From contig NZ_FWFL01000001.1 in assembly GCF_900172295.1 (NCBI RefSeq), forward strand, positions 434,001 to 498,000: a stretch of DNA of 64,000 bases, given 5' to 3'. Origin of the DNA: Roseovarius litorisediminis (GTDB lineage: Bacteria; Pseudomonadota; Alphaproteobacteria; Rhodobacterales; Rhodobacteraceae). A program made the position numbers and the translations under genes. The notes under the pieces were generated by a model. That model did no database searches. It was given only the letters and a program-made list of their open reading frames with translations, and was not told the origin of the DNA. Every line of letters starts with the position of its first letter. Within the stretch, counting starts at the first letter, position 1. Positions 29,978 through 38,902 of the stretch are shown here, piece after piece.

Positions 29978-31048
29978 TCACTCCTTGATCTCAAACATTG
30001 CCCGCGGCAATGAGATGCGGAATACCGTCCGCCCCGGAACCGAACTTACTGATATCCAACCTTCGTGGTCCGAGATTATCTTGGCCGCCAATGCCAGCCC
30101 CAGACCGGTGCCGTTGTCGCGCCCCGATACAAACGGCTCGAATATCTCGCCCGCGATGTCGTCGGGCAGGCCCGGTCCATCATCGATAACCTCAATCTGC
30201 AGGGGTAAAGACCGCCCCTCGCCATCGCCCCGCCGGACCCTGAGCGACTGTTCGTAATAGCTGCGCAGGGTAATGGTGCCGCCTTTGCCGCCTGCCGCTT
30301 CAGCGGCGTTTTTCAGCAGGTTTAGCACCACCTGCAACAACTGGTCCGGATCCCCAAGCGCGTGCGGCAGCGACGGGTCATAATCCTCGACCACCGCCAT
30401 TTCAGCCGCAAATCCCAAAAGCGCCGAACGTCTTGCCCGGTCCAGCACGTCATGCACATTGACCGCCTGCAAATTCGGCTTGGTGATATTGCCAAACTGC
30501 TCGACCTGCTCCAGCAGCTTCACAATCCGACGGCTTTCGCTGACGATCAGATCAGTCAGTTCCAGATCGTCCTGCGCCAGATTCATCGATAACAGCTGCG
30601 CCGCGCCAGTTATACCCGCCAGCGGATTCTTGATCTCGTGGGCCAGCATTTCCGCCATTCCGATGGCCGACCGTGCCGCCGACTTGACCGAACTGTTCTG
30701 CGTCATACGACCGGCCAGTTCACGAGGCGAGATCAGCAGCAGCATATGGCCCGGATGACCCGACACCGGGGCGATCTGAAGATTGCACTGCAGCGGCGCG
30801 CGCTCACCCGTTCCGACGTCGACGTCATTGACAAACAGCGGTGTGTCATGGGCGCGGGCCCGTTCAAACGCCTCTTCCAGCGGGGCATCCACCGCCAGCC
30901 TGTCCCAGACAGGCTGCCCAACCACCGCCCGGGCCGAACTCATCAGAAACCCTTCGGCGGCGGGGTTGATCCGGACAATACGGTCATCCGCATCCAGCAT
31001 CAGCGCCGGTACTGGCAACGAGGTCCAGATCGCCTCATCACTGGTCAT
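29978..31048 (-). CDS. ntrB: Nitrogen-regulation sensor histidine kinase NtrB
   Basis: A 356-residue soluble kinase, partner of NtrC and target of PII proteins. The N-terminal PAS domain ([23 protein letters not shown]) is followed by the phospho-His motif [20 protein letters not shown] and HATPase boxes ([29 protein letters not shown]). There are no membrane helices, as expected. Its ATG at 31048 overlaps the dusB stop (ATGA), and its stop lies 4 bp before ntrC. Confidence 0.95.
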   Translation of the reverse strand: MTSDEAIWTSLPVPALMLDADDRIVRINPAAEGFLMSSARAVVGQPVWDRLAVDAPLEEAFERARAHDTPLFVNDVDVGTGERAPLQCNLQIAPVSGHPGHMLLLISPRELAGRMTQNSSVKSAARSAIGMAEMLAHEIKNPLAGITGAAQLLSMNLAQDDLELTDLIVSESRRIVKLLEQVEQFGNITKPNLQAVNVHDVLDRARRSALLGFAAEMAVVEDYDPSLPHALGDPDQLLQVVLNLLKNAAEAAGGKGGTITLRSYYEQSLRVRRGDGEGRSLPLQIEVIDDGPGLPDDIAGEIFEPFVSGRDNGTGLGLALAAKIISDHEGWISVSSVPGRTVFRISLPRAMFEIKE

Positions 31049-32040
31049 GCCGCAGCCCTTTCGCAATCTTCCAGCGCGTCAGGGATCAGCGCCAGTACCT
31101 CTGCCGGATCGCGGCTGGTCAAAACGCGTTTACGCATCTCAACCCCGGTGCCTGCACCATCAAGGTACCAGCCCAGATGCTTGCGGGCGACGCGGTTGCC
31201 CAGCTCCTGACCATAAAAGCCCAGCATGGCGTCATAGTGGCCGGCAACCAGATCGCTCAGGTCCCGACCTTTTGGCGCCAACGGGGCGGGCTTACCCTGC
31301 AACTCGGCGGCAACCTGTGCCAGACCCCATGGCCGTCCCTGCGCACCGCGCCCGATCATAACCGCATCTGCGCCGGACTGGTCCAGCGCTGTGCGGGCGC
31401 TGGCGGTACCGGTTATATCCCCATTGGCCACCACTGGAATGCTGACCGCGTGTTTAACCGCCCGTATCGCCGCCCAGTCGGCATGTCCCTTATAAAACTG
31501 ACATCGCGTTCGACCGTGAATGGTGATCATTTTCACCCCCGCCGCTTCGGCCCTTCTGGCCAGGTCGGGCGCGTTCAGCAGGGTGTTGTCCCACCCCAGC
31601 CGGGTTTTCAGGGTTACAGGTATGGTTACGGCGCTGACCACAGCCTCGATCAGGCGCAGTGCATGGTCCAGATCCTTCAGCAAGGCCGACCCGCAGGCAC
31701 CGGTACCGCCTGCGCTGGTCACCCGCTTGGCCGGACATCCCATATTGATATCGATGATCTTTGCGCCATTGCCCTCAACCTGTCTGGCGGCTTCTGCCAT
31801 CCAGTGCGCCTCGCGCCCGGCCAATTGCACAGCCGTATTTTCAATACCAAAGCCCAGTTCGGCCCGGTCTCGCACTCCCGGTTTGGCCTGCACCATTTCC
31901 TGGCTGGCAACCATCTCGCTGACCACCAGGCCGGCGCCGAAACGCGACACAAGATTGCGAAACGGCAAATCGGTGATTCCCGCCAGCGGCGCCAGCAGAA
32001 CCGGGGTTGAGAACAGAGTATCGGTGAAGGTCAGCGCCAC
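31045..32040 (-). CDS. dusB: tRNA-dihydrouridine synthase, DusB/NifR3 type
   Basis: An FMN enzyme that reduces uridine to dihydrouridine in tRNA. The 331-residue protein has the family start [18 protein letters not shown], the catalytic Cys102 in [11 protein letters not shown], and [12 protein letters not shown]. In Rhodobacter this gene is called nifR3 and leads the ntrBC operon, as here. Proposed active-site features are complete, so it should be functional. It diverges from ispDF across a 158-bp gap holding an NtrC-like site. Confidence 0.95.
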   Translation of the reverse strand: MALTFTDTLFSTPVLLAPLAGITDLPFRNLVSRFGAGLVVSEMVASQEMVQAKPGVRDRAELGFGIENTAVQLAGREAHWMAEAARQVEGNGAKIIDINMGCPAKRVTSAGGTGACGSALLKDLDHALRLIEAVVSAVTIPVTLKTRLGWDNTLLNAPDLARRAEAAGVKMITIHGRTRCQFYKGHADWAAIRAVKHAVSIPVVANGDITGTASARTALDQSGADAVMIGRGAQGRPWGLAQVAAELQGKPAPLAPKGRDLSDLVAGHYDAMLGFYGQELGNRVARKHLGWYLDGAGTGVEMRKRVLTSRDPAEVLALIPDALEDCERAAA

Positions 32041-32133
32041 ATGCCTAATCCTTGTGCATTGGCGCCTGTCTACCCGCTGACTTGGCGATTCACAATATAA
32101 TCAGGGTCAAAACGAGTGGTGTCAAAGTGTGAT

Positions 32134-32150
32134 TGCCTATTTTTTAGGCA
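32134..32150. promoter_or_regulatory. Candidate NtrC-binding site, dusB/ispDF intergenic region
   Basis: TGCC-TATTTTTTA-GGCA is a nearly perfect inverted repeat matching the Rhodobacter capsulatus NtrC consensus CGCC-N9-GGC in spacing. It lies 94 bp upstream of dusB and 49 bp upstream of ispDF. Assignment is by motif only; the nifR3-ntrBC operon is the likelier target. Confidence 0.5.
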
Positions 32151-32198
32151 TTTCGCCCCGGCATTGCGCTTGGTGCAGACCGCGCGTACTCAAGGGGT

Positions 32199-33329
32199 AT
32201 GACTACAGCCGCCATCATCGTTGCCGCAGGCCGCGGTACCCGCGCCGGAGGGGATCAGCCAAAACAGTGGCAACCCCTTGCAGGGCGCCGTGTTATCGAC
32301 TGGACTCTGGCCGCGTTCGAGGCAGTGGACGACATTGCCCGCATTGTTCTTGTCCTGCATCCTGATGACATGGCACGCTACCCGCCCCGCGACCGGATCA
32401 CCACCGTCGCCGGAGGCGCTCTGAGGGCGGAATCTGTGCGCAACGGACTTGAATCGCTGACAGAAACCGATGTCACAAATGTGCTGATTCACGACGTGGC
32501 CAGATGTTGTACGAAATCCGCGTACATTTCGTACGTTTTGTACGAATTGCAAAACGCGCCGGCGGTTGCCCCGGCCCTGCCTGTCACAGATGCCTTGTGG
32601 CAAGGTCATGATGGCTATGTCAGCGGCACACAGGATCGCAGCGGCCTTTATCGGGCACAAACGCCTCAGGCTTTTGATTTTCAATCCATATTACAGGCCC
32701 ACCGCGCCCACTCGGGCGAGGCCCTGGACGATGTCGAAGTCGCCCGCGCGGCTGGCATCGATGTGAAAATCATTGACGGCGACGAAAGCAACCTGAAAAT
32801 CACCCACCCGTCGGATTTTTCCCGGGCAGAGAAAATACTGAAGGAACAAATGGATATACGCGTAGGTTCGGGCCTTGACGTCCACCGCTTTGGTCCCGGC
32901 GATCATGTGATGCTGTGTGGCGTCGCCATTCCCCATAGCCGCGGCCTGCAAGGCCACTCCGATGCCGATGTCGGCATGCACGCTCTGACCGATGCGATCT
33001 ACGGCGGCCTGGCCATGGGCGATATAGGGCGCCACTTCCCCCCATCAGATCCGCAATGGAAAGGCGCTGAAAGCCACATATTTCTGCGCCACGCGGTCGA
33101 AATGGCCGGTGAAAATGGGTTCGTTATCAACAATATGGACGTTACTCTTATCTGCGAGCACCCAAAGATCACACCCCACGCCCCGGCCATGAGACAAGCC
33201 CTGTCCGGCATTACAGGCGTCGACATCGAACGGGTATCGGTCAAGGCCACAACCTCGGAAAGGCTGGGCTTCACCGGCCGCGAGGAAGGCATCGCTGCGC
33301 AAGCCCTTGTGACATTGGTGAAGACATGA
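32199..33329 (+). CDS. ispDF: Bifunctional IspD/IspF isoprenoid enzyme
   Basis: Catalyses two steps of the MEP isoprenoid pathway: MEP cytidylyltransferase and 2-C-methyl-D-erythritol 2,4-cyclodiphosphate synthase. In 376 residues, IspD covers about 1-222 ([19 protein letters not shown]) and IspF about 223-376 ([40 protein letters not shown]). The usual HDAARP motif of IspD reads HDVARCC (98-104), and residues 103-120 depart from the family consensus without a length change. The DNA there contains repeated GTACGAA elements. It overlaps pgpA by 4 bp. Confidence 0.93.
   Translation: MTTAAIIVAAGRGTRAGGDQPKQWQPLAGRRVIDWTLAAFEAVDDIARIVLVLHPDDMARYPPRDRITTVAGGALRAESVRNGLESLTETDVTNVLIHDVARCCTKSAYISYVLYELQNAPAVAPALPVTDALWQGHDGYVSGTQDRSGLYRAQTPQAFDFQSILQAHRAHSGEALDDVEVARAAGIDVKIIDGDESNLKITHPSDFSRAEKILKEQMDIRVGSGLDVHRFGPGDHVMLCGVAIPHSRGLQGHSDADVGMHALTDAIYGGLAMGDIGRHFPPSDPQWKGAESHIFLRHAVEMAGENGFVINNMDVTLICEHPKITPHAPAMRQALSGITGVDIERVSVKATTSERLGFTGREEGIAAQALVTLVKT
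32509..32546. repeat. Cluster of GTACGAA inverted repeats inside ispDF
   Basis: GTACGAAAT (32509-32517) and ATTTCGTAC (32526-32534) form a perfect inverted repeat with an 8-base spacer that itself holds GTAC. A third GTACGAA unit follows at 32540-32546 and forms a second inverted repeat with TTCGTAC. The stretch is AT-richer than its surroundings and coincides with the atypical IspD residues. Confidence 0.7.
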
Positions 33330-33823
33330 ATATCCCGCATCTGATCGCCACATTTTTCTGCGTCGGGCACCTGCGCCCCGCACCCGGAACCTGGGGTTCG
33401 CTTGCTGCTCTCCCTGCGGCCTGGGCCCTGCATGTTCTGGGCGGTTTTCCTTTGCTGGCCGTCGCGACCGCATTCGTTTTTGCCTTAGGTTGGTGGGCCA
33501 CAGCATTGGAAACAAAAGGCAAATCCGATCACGATCCGTCCGAGATTGTGATCGATGAAGTCGCGGGTCAATGGCTTGCCTTTCTGCCCGTCTCGATCGG
33601 CGCCGCCCACTCCGCCGCCCCGCTGACCGCCCTCTGGCCGGGCTGGATTGCCGCATTCCTTGCCTTCCGTTTCTTTGATATACTCAAGCCCGGTCCGATT
33701 GGTTGGGCCGACCGGCGCGGAGATGCGCTTGGCGTAATGCTGGATGATGTGATCGCCGGCCTTTTCGCTGCGGTGGTTGTGGTATTTCTGGCCTGGCTTT
33801 CGCACGGGGTTTTGATGCGATGA
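33326..33823 (+). CDS. pgpA: Phosphatidylglycerophosphatase A
   Basis: Removes phosphate from phosphatidylglycerophosphate to give phosphatidylglycerol at the inner membrane. The 165-residue protein shows the family motifs [14 protein letters not shown] and [17 protein letters not shown] with about four membrane helices, followed by [18 protein letters not shown]. It overlaps ispDF upstream and pncC downstream by 4 bp each, so the three genes form a tight operon. Confidence 0.94.
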   Translation: MNIPHLIATFFCVGHLRPAPGTWGSLAALPAAWALHVLGGFPLLAVATAFVFALGWWATALETKGKSDHDPSEIVIDEVAGQWLAFLPVSIGAAHSAAPLTALWPGWIAAFLAFRFFDILKPGPIGWADRRGDALGVMLDDVIAGLFAAVVVVFLAWLSHGVLMR

Positions 33824-34290
33824 CCACAAGTGCGCAGCTATTGATGCGGGCTCGCGACAAGGGCCTGCGCATTGCGACGGCAGAAAGCTGCACAGGCGGC
33901 ATGTTATCGGCTGAAATCACCAAAGCAGCAGGGTCTTCTGACATTTTTGACCGTGGCTTTGTAACATATTCCAACGCGGCCAAGCAGGACATGCTCGGCG
34001 TTACAGACGCGTCGCTCAAAGCCTATGGCGCGGTCTCTGAACAGGTTGCGATTGAAATGGCTGACGGCGCATTGGCGCGTTCCGTCGCTGACCTCGCCCT
34101 GTCTGTCACGGGCATCGCCGGCCCCGGCGGATCCGACAGCAAGCCCGAGGGACGCGTATGTTTTGCCCTTGCCCGCAAAGGTGCGAAAACCAAAGCCCAC
34201 ACGGTTGAATTTGGCGCTTTGGGTCGTGAAAACGTACGTCAGGCAAGCACCGCCTATGCTCTGGACCTTTTGATCCAGGCCGCAACCTGA
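33820..34290 (+). CDS. pncC: Nicotinamide-nucleotide amidohydrolase (CinA C-terminal family)
   Basis: Hydrolyses NMN to nicotinate mononucleotide in the pyridine nucleotide cycle. The 156-residue protein is the stand-alone CinA C-terminal domain, with TAESCTGGMLSAEIT, GFVTYSNAAKQDMLGV and LSVTGIAGPGGSDSKPEG. The N-terminal CinA domain is absent, as in E. coli YgaD-type proteins. It is the last gene of the ispDF-pgpA-pncC operon. Confidence 0.92.
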   Translation: MTTSAQLLMRARDKGLRIATAESCTGGMLSAEITKAAGSSDIFDRGFVTYSNAAKQDMLGVTDASLKAYGAVSEQVAIEMADGALARSVADLALSVTGIAGPGGSDSKPEGRVCFALARKGAKTKAHTVEFGALGRENVRQASTAYALDLLIQAAT

Positions 34291-34324
34291 ATCTGGCGTC
34301 AAAATGGGCAACCCCCCGTTTGGT

Positions 34325-34367
34325 CGCGTATTTTTTAGGCATTTTTCAAATTGCCTGTCCTCTAAGC
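34325..34367. promoter_or_regulatory. Candidate tandem NtrC-like sites upstream of amtB
   Basis: CGCG-N9-GGC lies at 34325-34340 and TGCC-N9-AGC at 34352-34367. Each departs from CGCC-N9-GGC by one or two bases, and the pair sits 88-131 bp before the amtB start. The core TATTTTTTAGGCATTT is nearly identical to the site upstream of dusB/ispDF. Tandem weak sites are typical of NtrC enhancers in Rhodobacter, but this is a motif match only. Confidence 0.5.
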
Positions 34368-34455
34368 TTGTTCAAACCCACTTGCCTCTTTTTTCACGTT
34401 CTTTCTTCCGCTTAACCAGCGCGCATGGTTTGAAGCACGCTGAAAGGAAAAAGAA

Positions 34456-35634
34456 ATGAACGCCGCCGACACCGCCTGGATCATCGTGGCTACGGCCTTG
34501 GTTCTTTTCATGACATTGCCCGGTTTGGCCCTGTTTTATGGGGGGTTGGTGCGCGCCCGCAATGTGCTCAGTGTGTTCATGCAATGCTATGCCATTGCCT
34601 GTTTGATGAGCGTTTTGTGGTTTGCCTTCGGGTATTCCATCGCCTTTGGCGACGGTAATGCCGTCTGGGGAGGCTTCGGCAAGATGTTTCTGAACGGAAT
34701 CACGGCCGACACCCTGTCAGGCACATTGCCCGAGGTTCTGTTCTTTGCCTTTCAGATGACCTTTGCAATCATCACACCTGCATTGATTGTCGGCGCCTAT
34801 GTCGAACGTATCGGATTTGGCTTCGTCTTGCTGTTTTCCGGTCTTTGGATGCTTCTTTGCTATGCACCGGTTACCCATTGGGTCTGGGGCGGTGGATTTC
34901 TGGCGGACGGGGGAATTTTTGGCGATACCGGCGTCAGGGATTTCGCCGGGGGGATCGTTGTCCATGAAACCGCCGGTTTGGCGGCCCTTGTGATTGCTTG
35001 CATTCTGGGCCCCCGAAAGAACCGCACTACGCCGCCGCACAACCCCGGATTTGTGATGATCGGCGCGGCCATGCTCTGGGTTGGCTGGTTCGGTTTCAAC
35101 GGCGGCTCGCAACTGGCCGCTGACGGGGGCGCCGCCATGGCCCTGACCGTAACCCATATTTCGGCCGCCACTGCCTCGTTAAGCTGGGCGCTCTGGGAAC
35201 GTATCAAATTCGGCAAAGCCTCGCTTGTTGGTATTGTCACGGGCACCATTGCCGGTCTGGCCTCGATCACGCCCGCCAGCGGCTTTGTCGGCCCGGTTGA
35301 GGCGCTTGTCATCGGGGCAGTCGCAGGCGTCCTGTGTCAGGAGGCCGTCAACCTGATACGGAACAGGCTTCACATCGACGATACCTTGGACGTCTTTGCA
35401 GTGCACGGTGTGGGCGGAATATTCGGCACTATCATGATCGCCGCCTTCGGGGCGGGCAGTTGGATTGCACAGCTTGGGTCGCTGGCTATTGTCGGCGCCT
35501 TCACCGTTGTGGTCAGTGTCATTCTGGTCAAGCTGGTGGCCGCCATCACCGCACTTCGCGTTGATCTGGAAACCGAAACCAACGGGCTTGACCTCAGCGT
35601 CCATGGCGAGCGCGCCTACGATATGAGCAGCTAG
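34456..35634 (+). CDS. amtB: Ammonium transporter AmtB
   Basis: A 392-residue trimeric ammonium channel with about 11 transmembrane helices. It has LPGLALFYGGLVRARNVLS, VGWFGFNGGSQL, and the pore histidines in GGIVVHETAGL and DVFAVHGVGGIFGT. No signal peptide is evident. A glnK gene, usually paired with amtB, is missing on both sides; the PII partner must lie elsewhere. AAAGGAAAA precedes the ATG. A terminator follows. Confidence 0.95.
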   Translation: MNAADTAWIIVATALVLFMTLPGLALFYGGLVRARNVLSVFMQCYAIACLMSVLWFAFGYSIAFGDGNAVWGGFGKMFLNGITADTLSGTLPEVLFFAFQMTFAIITPALIVGAYVERIGFGFVLLFSGLWMLLCYAPVTHWVWGGGFLADGGIFGDTGVRDFAGGIVVHETAGLAALVIACILGPRKNRTTPPHNPGFVMIGAAMLWVGWFGFNGGSQLAADGGAAMALTVTHISAATASLSWALWERIKFGKASLVGIVTGTIAGLASITPASGFVGPVEALVIGAVAGVLCQEAVNLIRNRLHIDDTLDVFAVHGVGGIFGTIMIAAFGAGSWIAQLGSLAIVGAFTVVVSVILVKLVAAITALRVDLETETNGLDLSVHGERAYDMSS

Positions 35635-35660
35635 ATCAGGGCGAAACGCAACTCTTTGAA

Positions 35661-35687
35661 ACGGGCCCCTGTCGTGGGCCCGTTTTT
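35661..35687 (+). terminator. Intrinsic terminator after amtB
   Basis: ACGGGCCC (35661-35668) pairs with GGGCCCGT (35676-35683) over a 7-base loop, and five T residues run from 35683. It lies 26 bp after the amtB stop. Confidence 0.88.
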
Positions 35688-36038
35688 CCGAGTCTTTTCG
35701 AAAACCAAAACCCCAAGGATTTGGAAGACGAATGCGTTATACGCTTAAGGTAGTATTTTAACCATTTCGGTTATTCACGCTTATGTGACAGAAAATATGG
35801 TAAAATAACGTTGAAACGGTGTCTAGCCACGAATTTGACATAATTTTTCTAGAATTTTGCCGCATTTCCCCAAAAAAGTAAGGTTATGAAATACAATCTT
35901 AGGGCGCATCTTAAATACTTATACAAACCCGGAACACTCGCTGATCTGCTCTGATGCTGGAAAACACTCATACACCGCAACCCTGTGGATCTGCTGCGTA
36001 ACCCAAGCCTCTGACAAAATAAAAAAGGTGCAAAGAAA
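35688..36038. other. AT-rich intergenic stretch with no clear gene
   Basis: This is the most AT-rich part of the window. It holds small inverted repeats (GCGTTATACGC, AACCATTTCGGTT) and a TTGACA hexamer near 35836, without a convincing -10 at normal spacing. An ATG at 35886 opens a 22-codon frame (MKYNLRAHLKYLYKPGTLADLL) with AAGG upstream, which could be a leader peptide but is weakly supported. A promoter for the small gene at 36039 is likely here. Confidence 0.5.
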
Positions 36039-36215
36039 ATGACTGACAATCTTCTGGAAAAAGCCCGTGAAAACCGTATCAAAGCGCTTAAGGCGCTTCA
36101 GAGCGATCACAGTGATGTTTCGTTCACGACCCAGCGGAATCAGCATACAAAAAAACATAAGATCGTGTTCATTTCGCGCCGTGAAACCTGCAACGCAATT
36201 ACAATGGCAGCCTGA
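36039..36215 (+). CDS. Small basic protein of 58 residues, unknown
   Basis: ATG at 36039 opens a 58-codon frame ending TGA, with AAGGTG 7 bp upstream. The product starts MTDNLLEKARENRIKALKAL, likely a helix, and continues with a Lys/His/Arg-rich middle and a hydrophobic end. It is soluble and basic with one cysteine and no recognised domain. It stands alone between the amtB terminator and the convergent COQ10-like gene. The ribosome site and predicted helix support it; homology is unknown to me. Confidence 0.5.
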   Translation: MTDNLLEKARENRIKALKALQSDHSDVSFTTQRNQHTKKHKIVFISRRETCNAITMAA

Positions 36216-36414
36216 GACACGTCAGTTGTGGCGCTATTTAGATTGCCGCCACATTGCAAAAGTCGCCCCTGCGTACATCGTCGGGGCGCCTGACGTTTGA
36301 AAGCGCCTTGGATTGGTCAGCACCCTGCAGGCTGTTTTTCGGGATAAAACACCAGGCAGTTTATCCACTCGGATTTCCATCCATGACGCCGCAAATCGTG
36401 GGCTGCGCCGACTG

Positions 36415-36861
36415 TCAACCGTACAATGAATTCGCGCGCTCTTCGAAAGCCCGCACAATCCGCTTCATGGCTTCGTAAAAGAAAAACTCGGCCGCGGATT
36501 GCAAAATACGATTACGAAACTCGAAATCAACGAAAAAGGACACCTCGCAGCCTGCAGGCTTATCGGTGAACTTCCAGTTGGACTTGAGAAACTTGAACGG
36601 CCCATCCAGATATTCCGTATCAATCTTGCGATCGTCAGGCCACAGTACCACCCTGCTGCCAAACCGTTCGCGGAATACCTTAAAACTGATCACCAGATCG
36701 GCCTCCATCACCTGGGATCCATCGAGCTGAGGTTTCACTGATCGCACCCGCGCGGCCGCTGTCCATGGCAGGAATTTGGGGTAACTTGCCACATCAGCCA
36801 CCAGATCGTACATCTGCTGGGCGCTGTGAGGTAAAACACGGGTTTCTGAATGGGTTGGCAT
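36415..36861 (-). CDS. COQ10/RatA-like START-domain protein
   Basis: A 148-residue START-fold protein of the polyketide-cyclase family that includes ubiquinone-binding COQ10 and E. coli RatA (RVLPHSAQQMYDLVADVASYPKFLPW, SFFVDFEFRNRILQ). In alphaproteobacteria the COQ10-like role in coenzyme Q function is more likely than the proposed RatA toxin role, since no ratB partner is nearby. AAGGACGTT precedes the ATG at 36861; a longer start six codons earlier is less likely. Confidence 0.88.
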   Translation of the reverse strand: MPTHSETRVLPHSAQQMYDLVADVASYPKFLPWTAAARVRSVKPQLDGSQVMEADLVISFKVFRERFGSRVVLWPDDRKIDTEYLDGPFKFLKSNWKFTDKPAGCEVSFFVDFEFRNRILQSAAEFFFYEAMKRIVRAFEERANSLYG

Positions 36862-36932
36862 AACGTCCTTGTTTTTCACGTGACAGTGAGGCGCTTTTTC
36901 ATAGACTGGTCCGGGAAGTTCAAGGGGGTGTG

Positions 36933-37475
36933 ATGCCAGATCAACCTTATGTCATCGATCAGATGATTTCTGCCAAGGAAATTGCTGCGCGAATTGAGGC
37001 GCTTGCAGTTGAAATCAAAACAGAGTTTTCCAACACCGAAAAGCTGATTGTCGTTGGCCTTTTGCGCGGCTCATTCGTGTTTATCGCCGATCTGGTGCGT
37101 GAACTGGATATGAATGTCGAAGTGGATTTCGTCGAAACCTCCTCGTATGGCAATGCCATGCAAAGCAGCCGCGAGGTTCGTATCCTCAAAGATCTGCGCG
37201 GTGATATCGAAGGCCGCGATGTGCTGGTGGTGGAAGATATCGTTGATACAGGCCATACCCTGACCCATGTTCTGCACCTTCTGGAAAGCCGCAAACCCGC
37301 GCGGCTGCGCACAATCGCCTTGTTGGATAAACCGTCCCGGCGCGAGGCGGACATCAAGGCCGACTGGATCGGGTTTGTCATTCCCGACGAGTTTGTCGTC
37401 GGCTACGGCATCGACTATGCCCAACGCAACCGCAACCTGCCCTTTATAGGCAAGGTTCGGTTCCTGGACGGATGA
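36933..37475 (+). CDS. hpt: Hypoxanthine phosphoribosyltransferase
   Basis: Salvages hypoxanthine or guanine with PRPP to IMP or GMP. The 180-residue protein has [28 protein letters not shown] and the PRPP loop [14 protein letters not shown], with [20 protein letters not shown] near the C-terminus. A GTG one codon earlier (36930) is a possible start. The stop overlaps a small downstream gene (ATGA). Confidence 0.93.
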   Translation: MPDQPYVIDQMISAKEIAARIEALAVEIKTEFSNTEKLIVVGLLRGSFVFIADLVRELDMNVEVDFVETSSYGNAMQSSREVRILKDLRGDIEGRDVLVVEDIVDTGHTLTHVLHLLESRKPARLRTIALLDKPSRREADIKADWIGFVIPDEFVVGYGIDYAQRNRNLPFIGKVRFLDG

Positions 37476-37645
37476 ACCCGCGCTGGCTGTTTCGGATGGC
37501 AAAATGGGCCCGGCAACCGCCCAGTGAAAAACGCGTGATCTTTGTTCTTGGAATCGTCGGGCTCTGCCTGGTGCTGTTCGCGATCGAACGGTTTGTCGGC
37601 TGGCCGGATTTCCTGTCCCTGGAACCGCGCGCAAGGCGATGGTGA
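37472..37645 (+). CDS. Small single-pass membrane protein downstream of hpt
   Basis: ATG at 37472 overlaps the hpt stop and opens a 57-codon frame. After a basic start ([15 protein letters not shown]) a single helix about residues 21-38 ([18 protein letters not shown]) is followed by [10 protein letters not shown] and a basic end. The overlap and the membrane helix with flanking charges speak for a real gene. I do not know the family; a membrane-anchored accessory protein is possible. Confidence 0.6.
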   Translation: MNPRWLFRMAKWARQPPSEKRVIFVLGIVGLCLVLFAIERFVGWPDFLSLEPRARRW

Positions 37646-37689
37646 ATGACCCCACCAAAATCAGGTGGTCTGACGCAAGATAATCACCG

Positions 37690-38898
37690 TCAAGGCCGTT
37701 CGGAAATCGCAACACCGTCGTCGATCTCGTCCGACGGGTGGGTCAAAACCTGATCACCCTCAACCAACCCCTCCAGCACCTGAGCGAAGGACGCGTTGCG
37801 CTGGCCAATCCTGATCACGCGCGTTTGGGCCACGCCGTTTTCGCTGACAAAAACCGCCCAGTCTTTGCCCTTTCGGAAGATTGCGCTGACCGGGACCAAA
37901 AGCACATCGTCGTTTTCCCATTCAATGATGCGCAGAAACACCGAAAACCCGTCCCCCAGTTCCCGGCGCCGTTCTGACGGAGTCACAAGATCAAACACCA
38001 CGTCGACGCGCTGCTCTTCGATGCCAAGCGCAGAAACCTTGGTATAGGCGGATGGCTCGATCTTTGAAATGCGCGCCTCTAGCGGCGTATCCCCGCCCCA
38101 GCGTTCGACAATGGCCATGTCGCCAGTTTCTAGCCGGACCGCATCGACCGACAGAAGATCCGCCACGATCTCAAGATCGTCGGGCTGGCCCACTGACAAC
38201 AGGCGCGTACCTGCGGTAACGGGGCGCTCACTGATCATGTCGATTTCCAGCACCTGACCGGTGACTGGTGCGAAAAGCTGTTTGCAGCAGGTATTGCCAG
38301 GTCCATCCGGGAAATTCACCGGCTCGATCAGGGCAGCGCGGGCGCGGTCAAGCGCGCCTTTGGCCATCTCCAGCCCGGAAATTGACGCGGCTTCTGCGGC
38401 GCGTTTAATCCCAAGCTGCTGTTCGGCATTTTCAAGCCGCGTAACTGACGACACGCCACGCTCGACCAGAAGCTTTGCACGCTCGTATTCTTTTTCCGCC
38501 AGCGTCAGGTCTTCGCCGGCTTCGCGCATAAGGCTGCGGGCCTGATGCAGCGCGGCCTCGGCCTCGCGCACGGCAGCTTCTGCCTGAATCCGGGTGCGGG
38601 CATCCAGCAGGTTCGACGACGCAGGCTCGACCACGGCGACGATTGTTTCACCGGCAACAACCGGGTCGCCCACCCGGACGGGTGAACGCAGAACCGTGCC
38701 CGAGATTGGTGCGGCCACTTCAAACACTTCGCGGATACGCGTTTTACCGTCAGCATTGACCGTTACCTGCAACGCCCCGCGTTCAACCCTGTGCAGGTCG
38801 ACCGGTACCGGGTCGGTTCGGAAGGCCACAAAGGCCAGCGCACCCGCGACAAGCAGACCAAAACTGCCCATTAAAACTGTTCGGGATTTCAATGCCAT
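37690..38898 (-). CDS. HlyD-family periplasmic adaptor of an ABC exporter
   Basis: A 402-residue membrane-fusion protein. An N-terminal helix (VLMGSFGLLVAGALAFVAF) anchors it, followed by a lipoyl-like half (FEVAAPISGTVLRSPVRVGDPVVAG), a coiled-coil hairpin (EAEAALHQARSLMREAGEDL and onward) and the second lipoyl half with beta-barrel. It would link the ABC permease to an outer-membrane channel. It follows the permease by 4 bp in an ATPase-permease-adaptor operon. Confidence 0.9.
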   Translation of the reverse strand: MALKSRTVLMGSFGLLVAGALAFVAFRTDPVPVDLHRVERGALQVTVNADGKTRIREVFEVAAPISGTVLRSPVRVGDPVVAGETIVAVVEPASSNLLDARTRIQAEAAVREAEAALHQARSLMREAGEDLTLAEKEYERAKLLVERGVSSVTRLENAEQQLGIKRAAEAASISGLEMAKGALDRARAALIEPVNFPDGPGNTCCKQLFAPVTGQVLEIDMISERPVTAGTRLLSVGQPDDLEIVADLLSVDAVRLETGDMAIVERWGGDTPLEARISKIEPSAYTKVSALGIEEQRVDVVFDLVTPSERRRELGDGFSVFLRIIEWENDDVLLVPVSAIFRKGKDWAVFVSENGVAQTRVIRIGQRNASFAQVLEGLVEGDQVLTHPSDEIDDGVAISERP

Positions 38899-38902
38899 TA
38901 CC

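Noticed and set aside
31177-32010. Long plus-strand frame opposite dusB.
   Set aside because: dusB has complete motifs in the other strand and fits the operon; the opposite frame is compositional.
36265-36366. Small hairpins between 36265 and 36366 (CGCCCC...GGGGCG and GGATAAA...TTTATCC).
   Set aside because: Neither has a T-run or a clear neighbouring signal; they could be chance or part of an unproven small RNA.
36415-36861. RatA toxin of a toxin-antitoxin pair.
   Set aside because: No ratB-like gene is adjacent, and alphaproteobacterial members are better explained as COQ10-like proteins.
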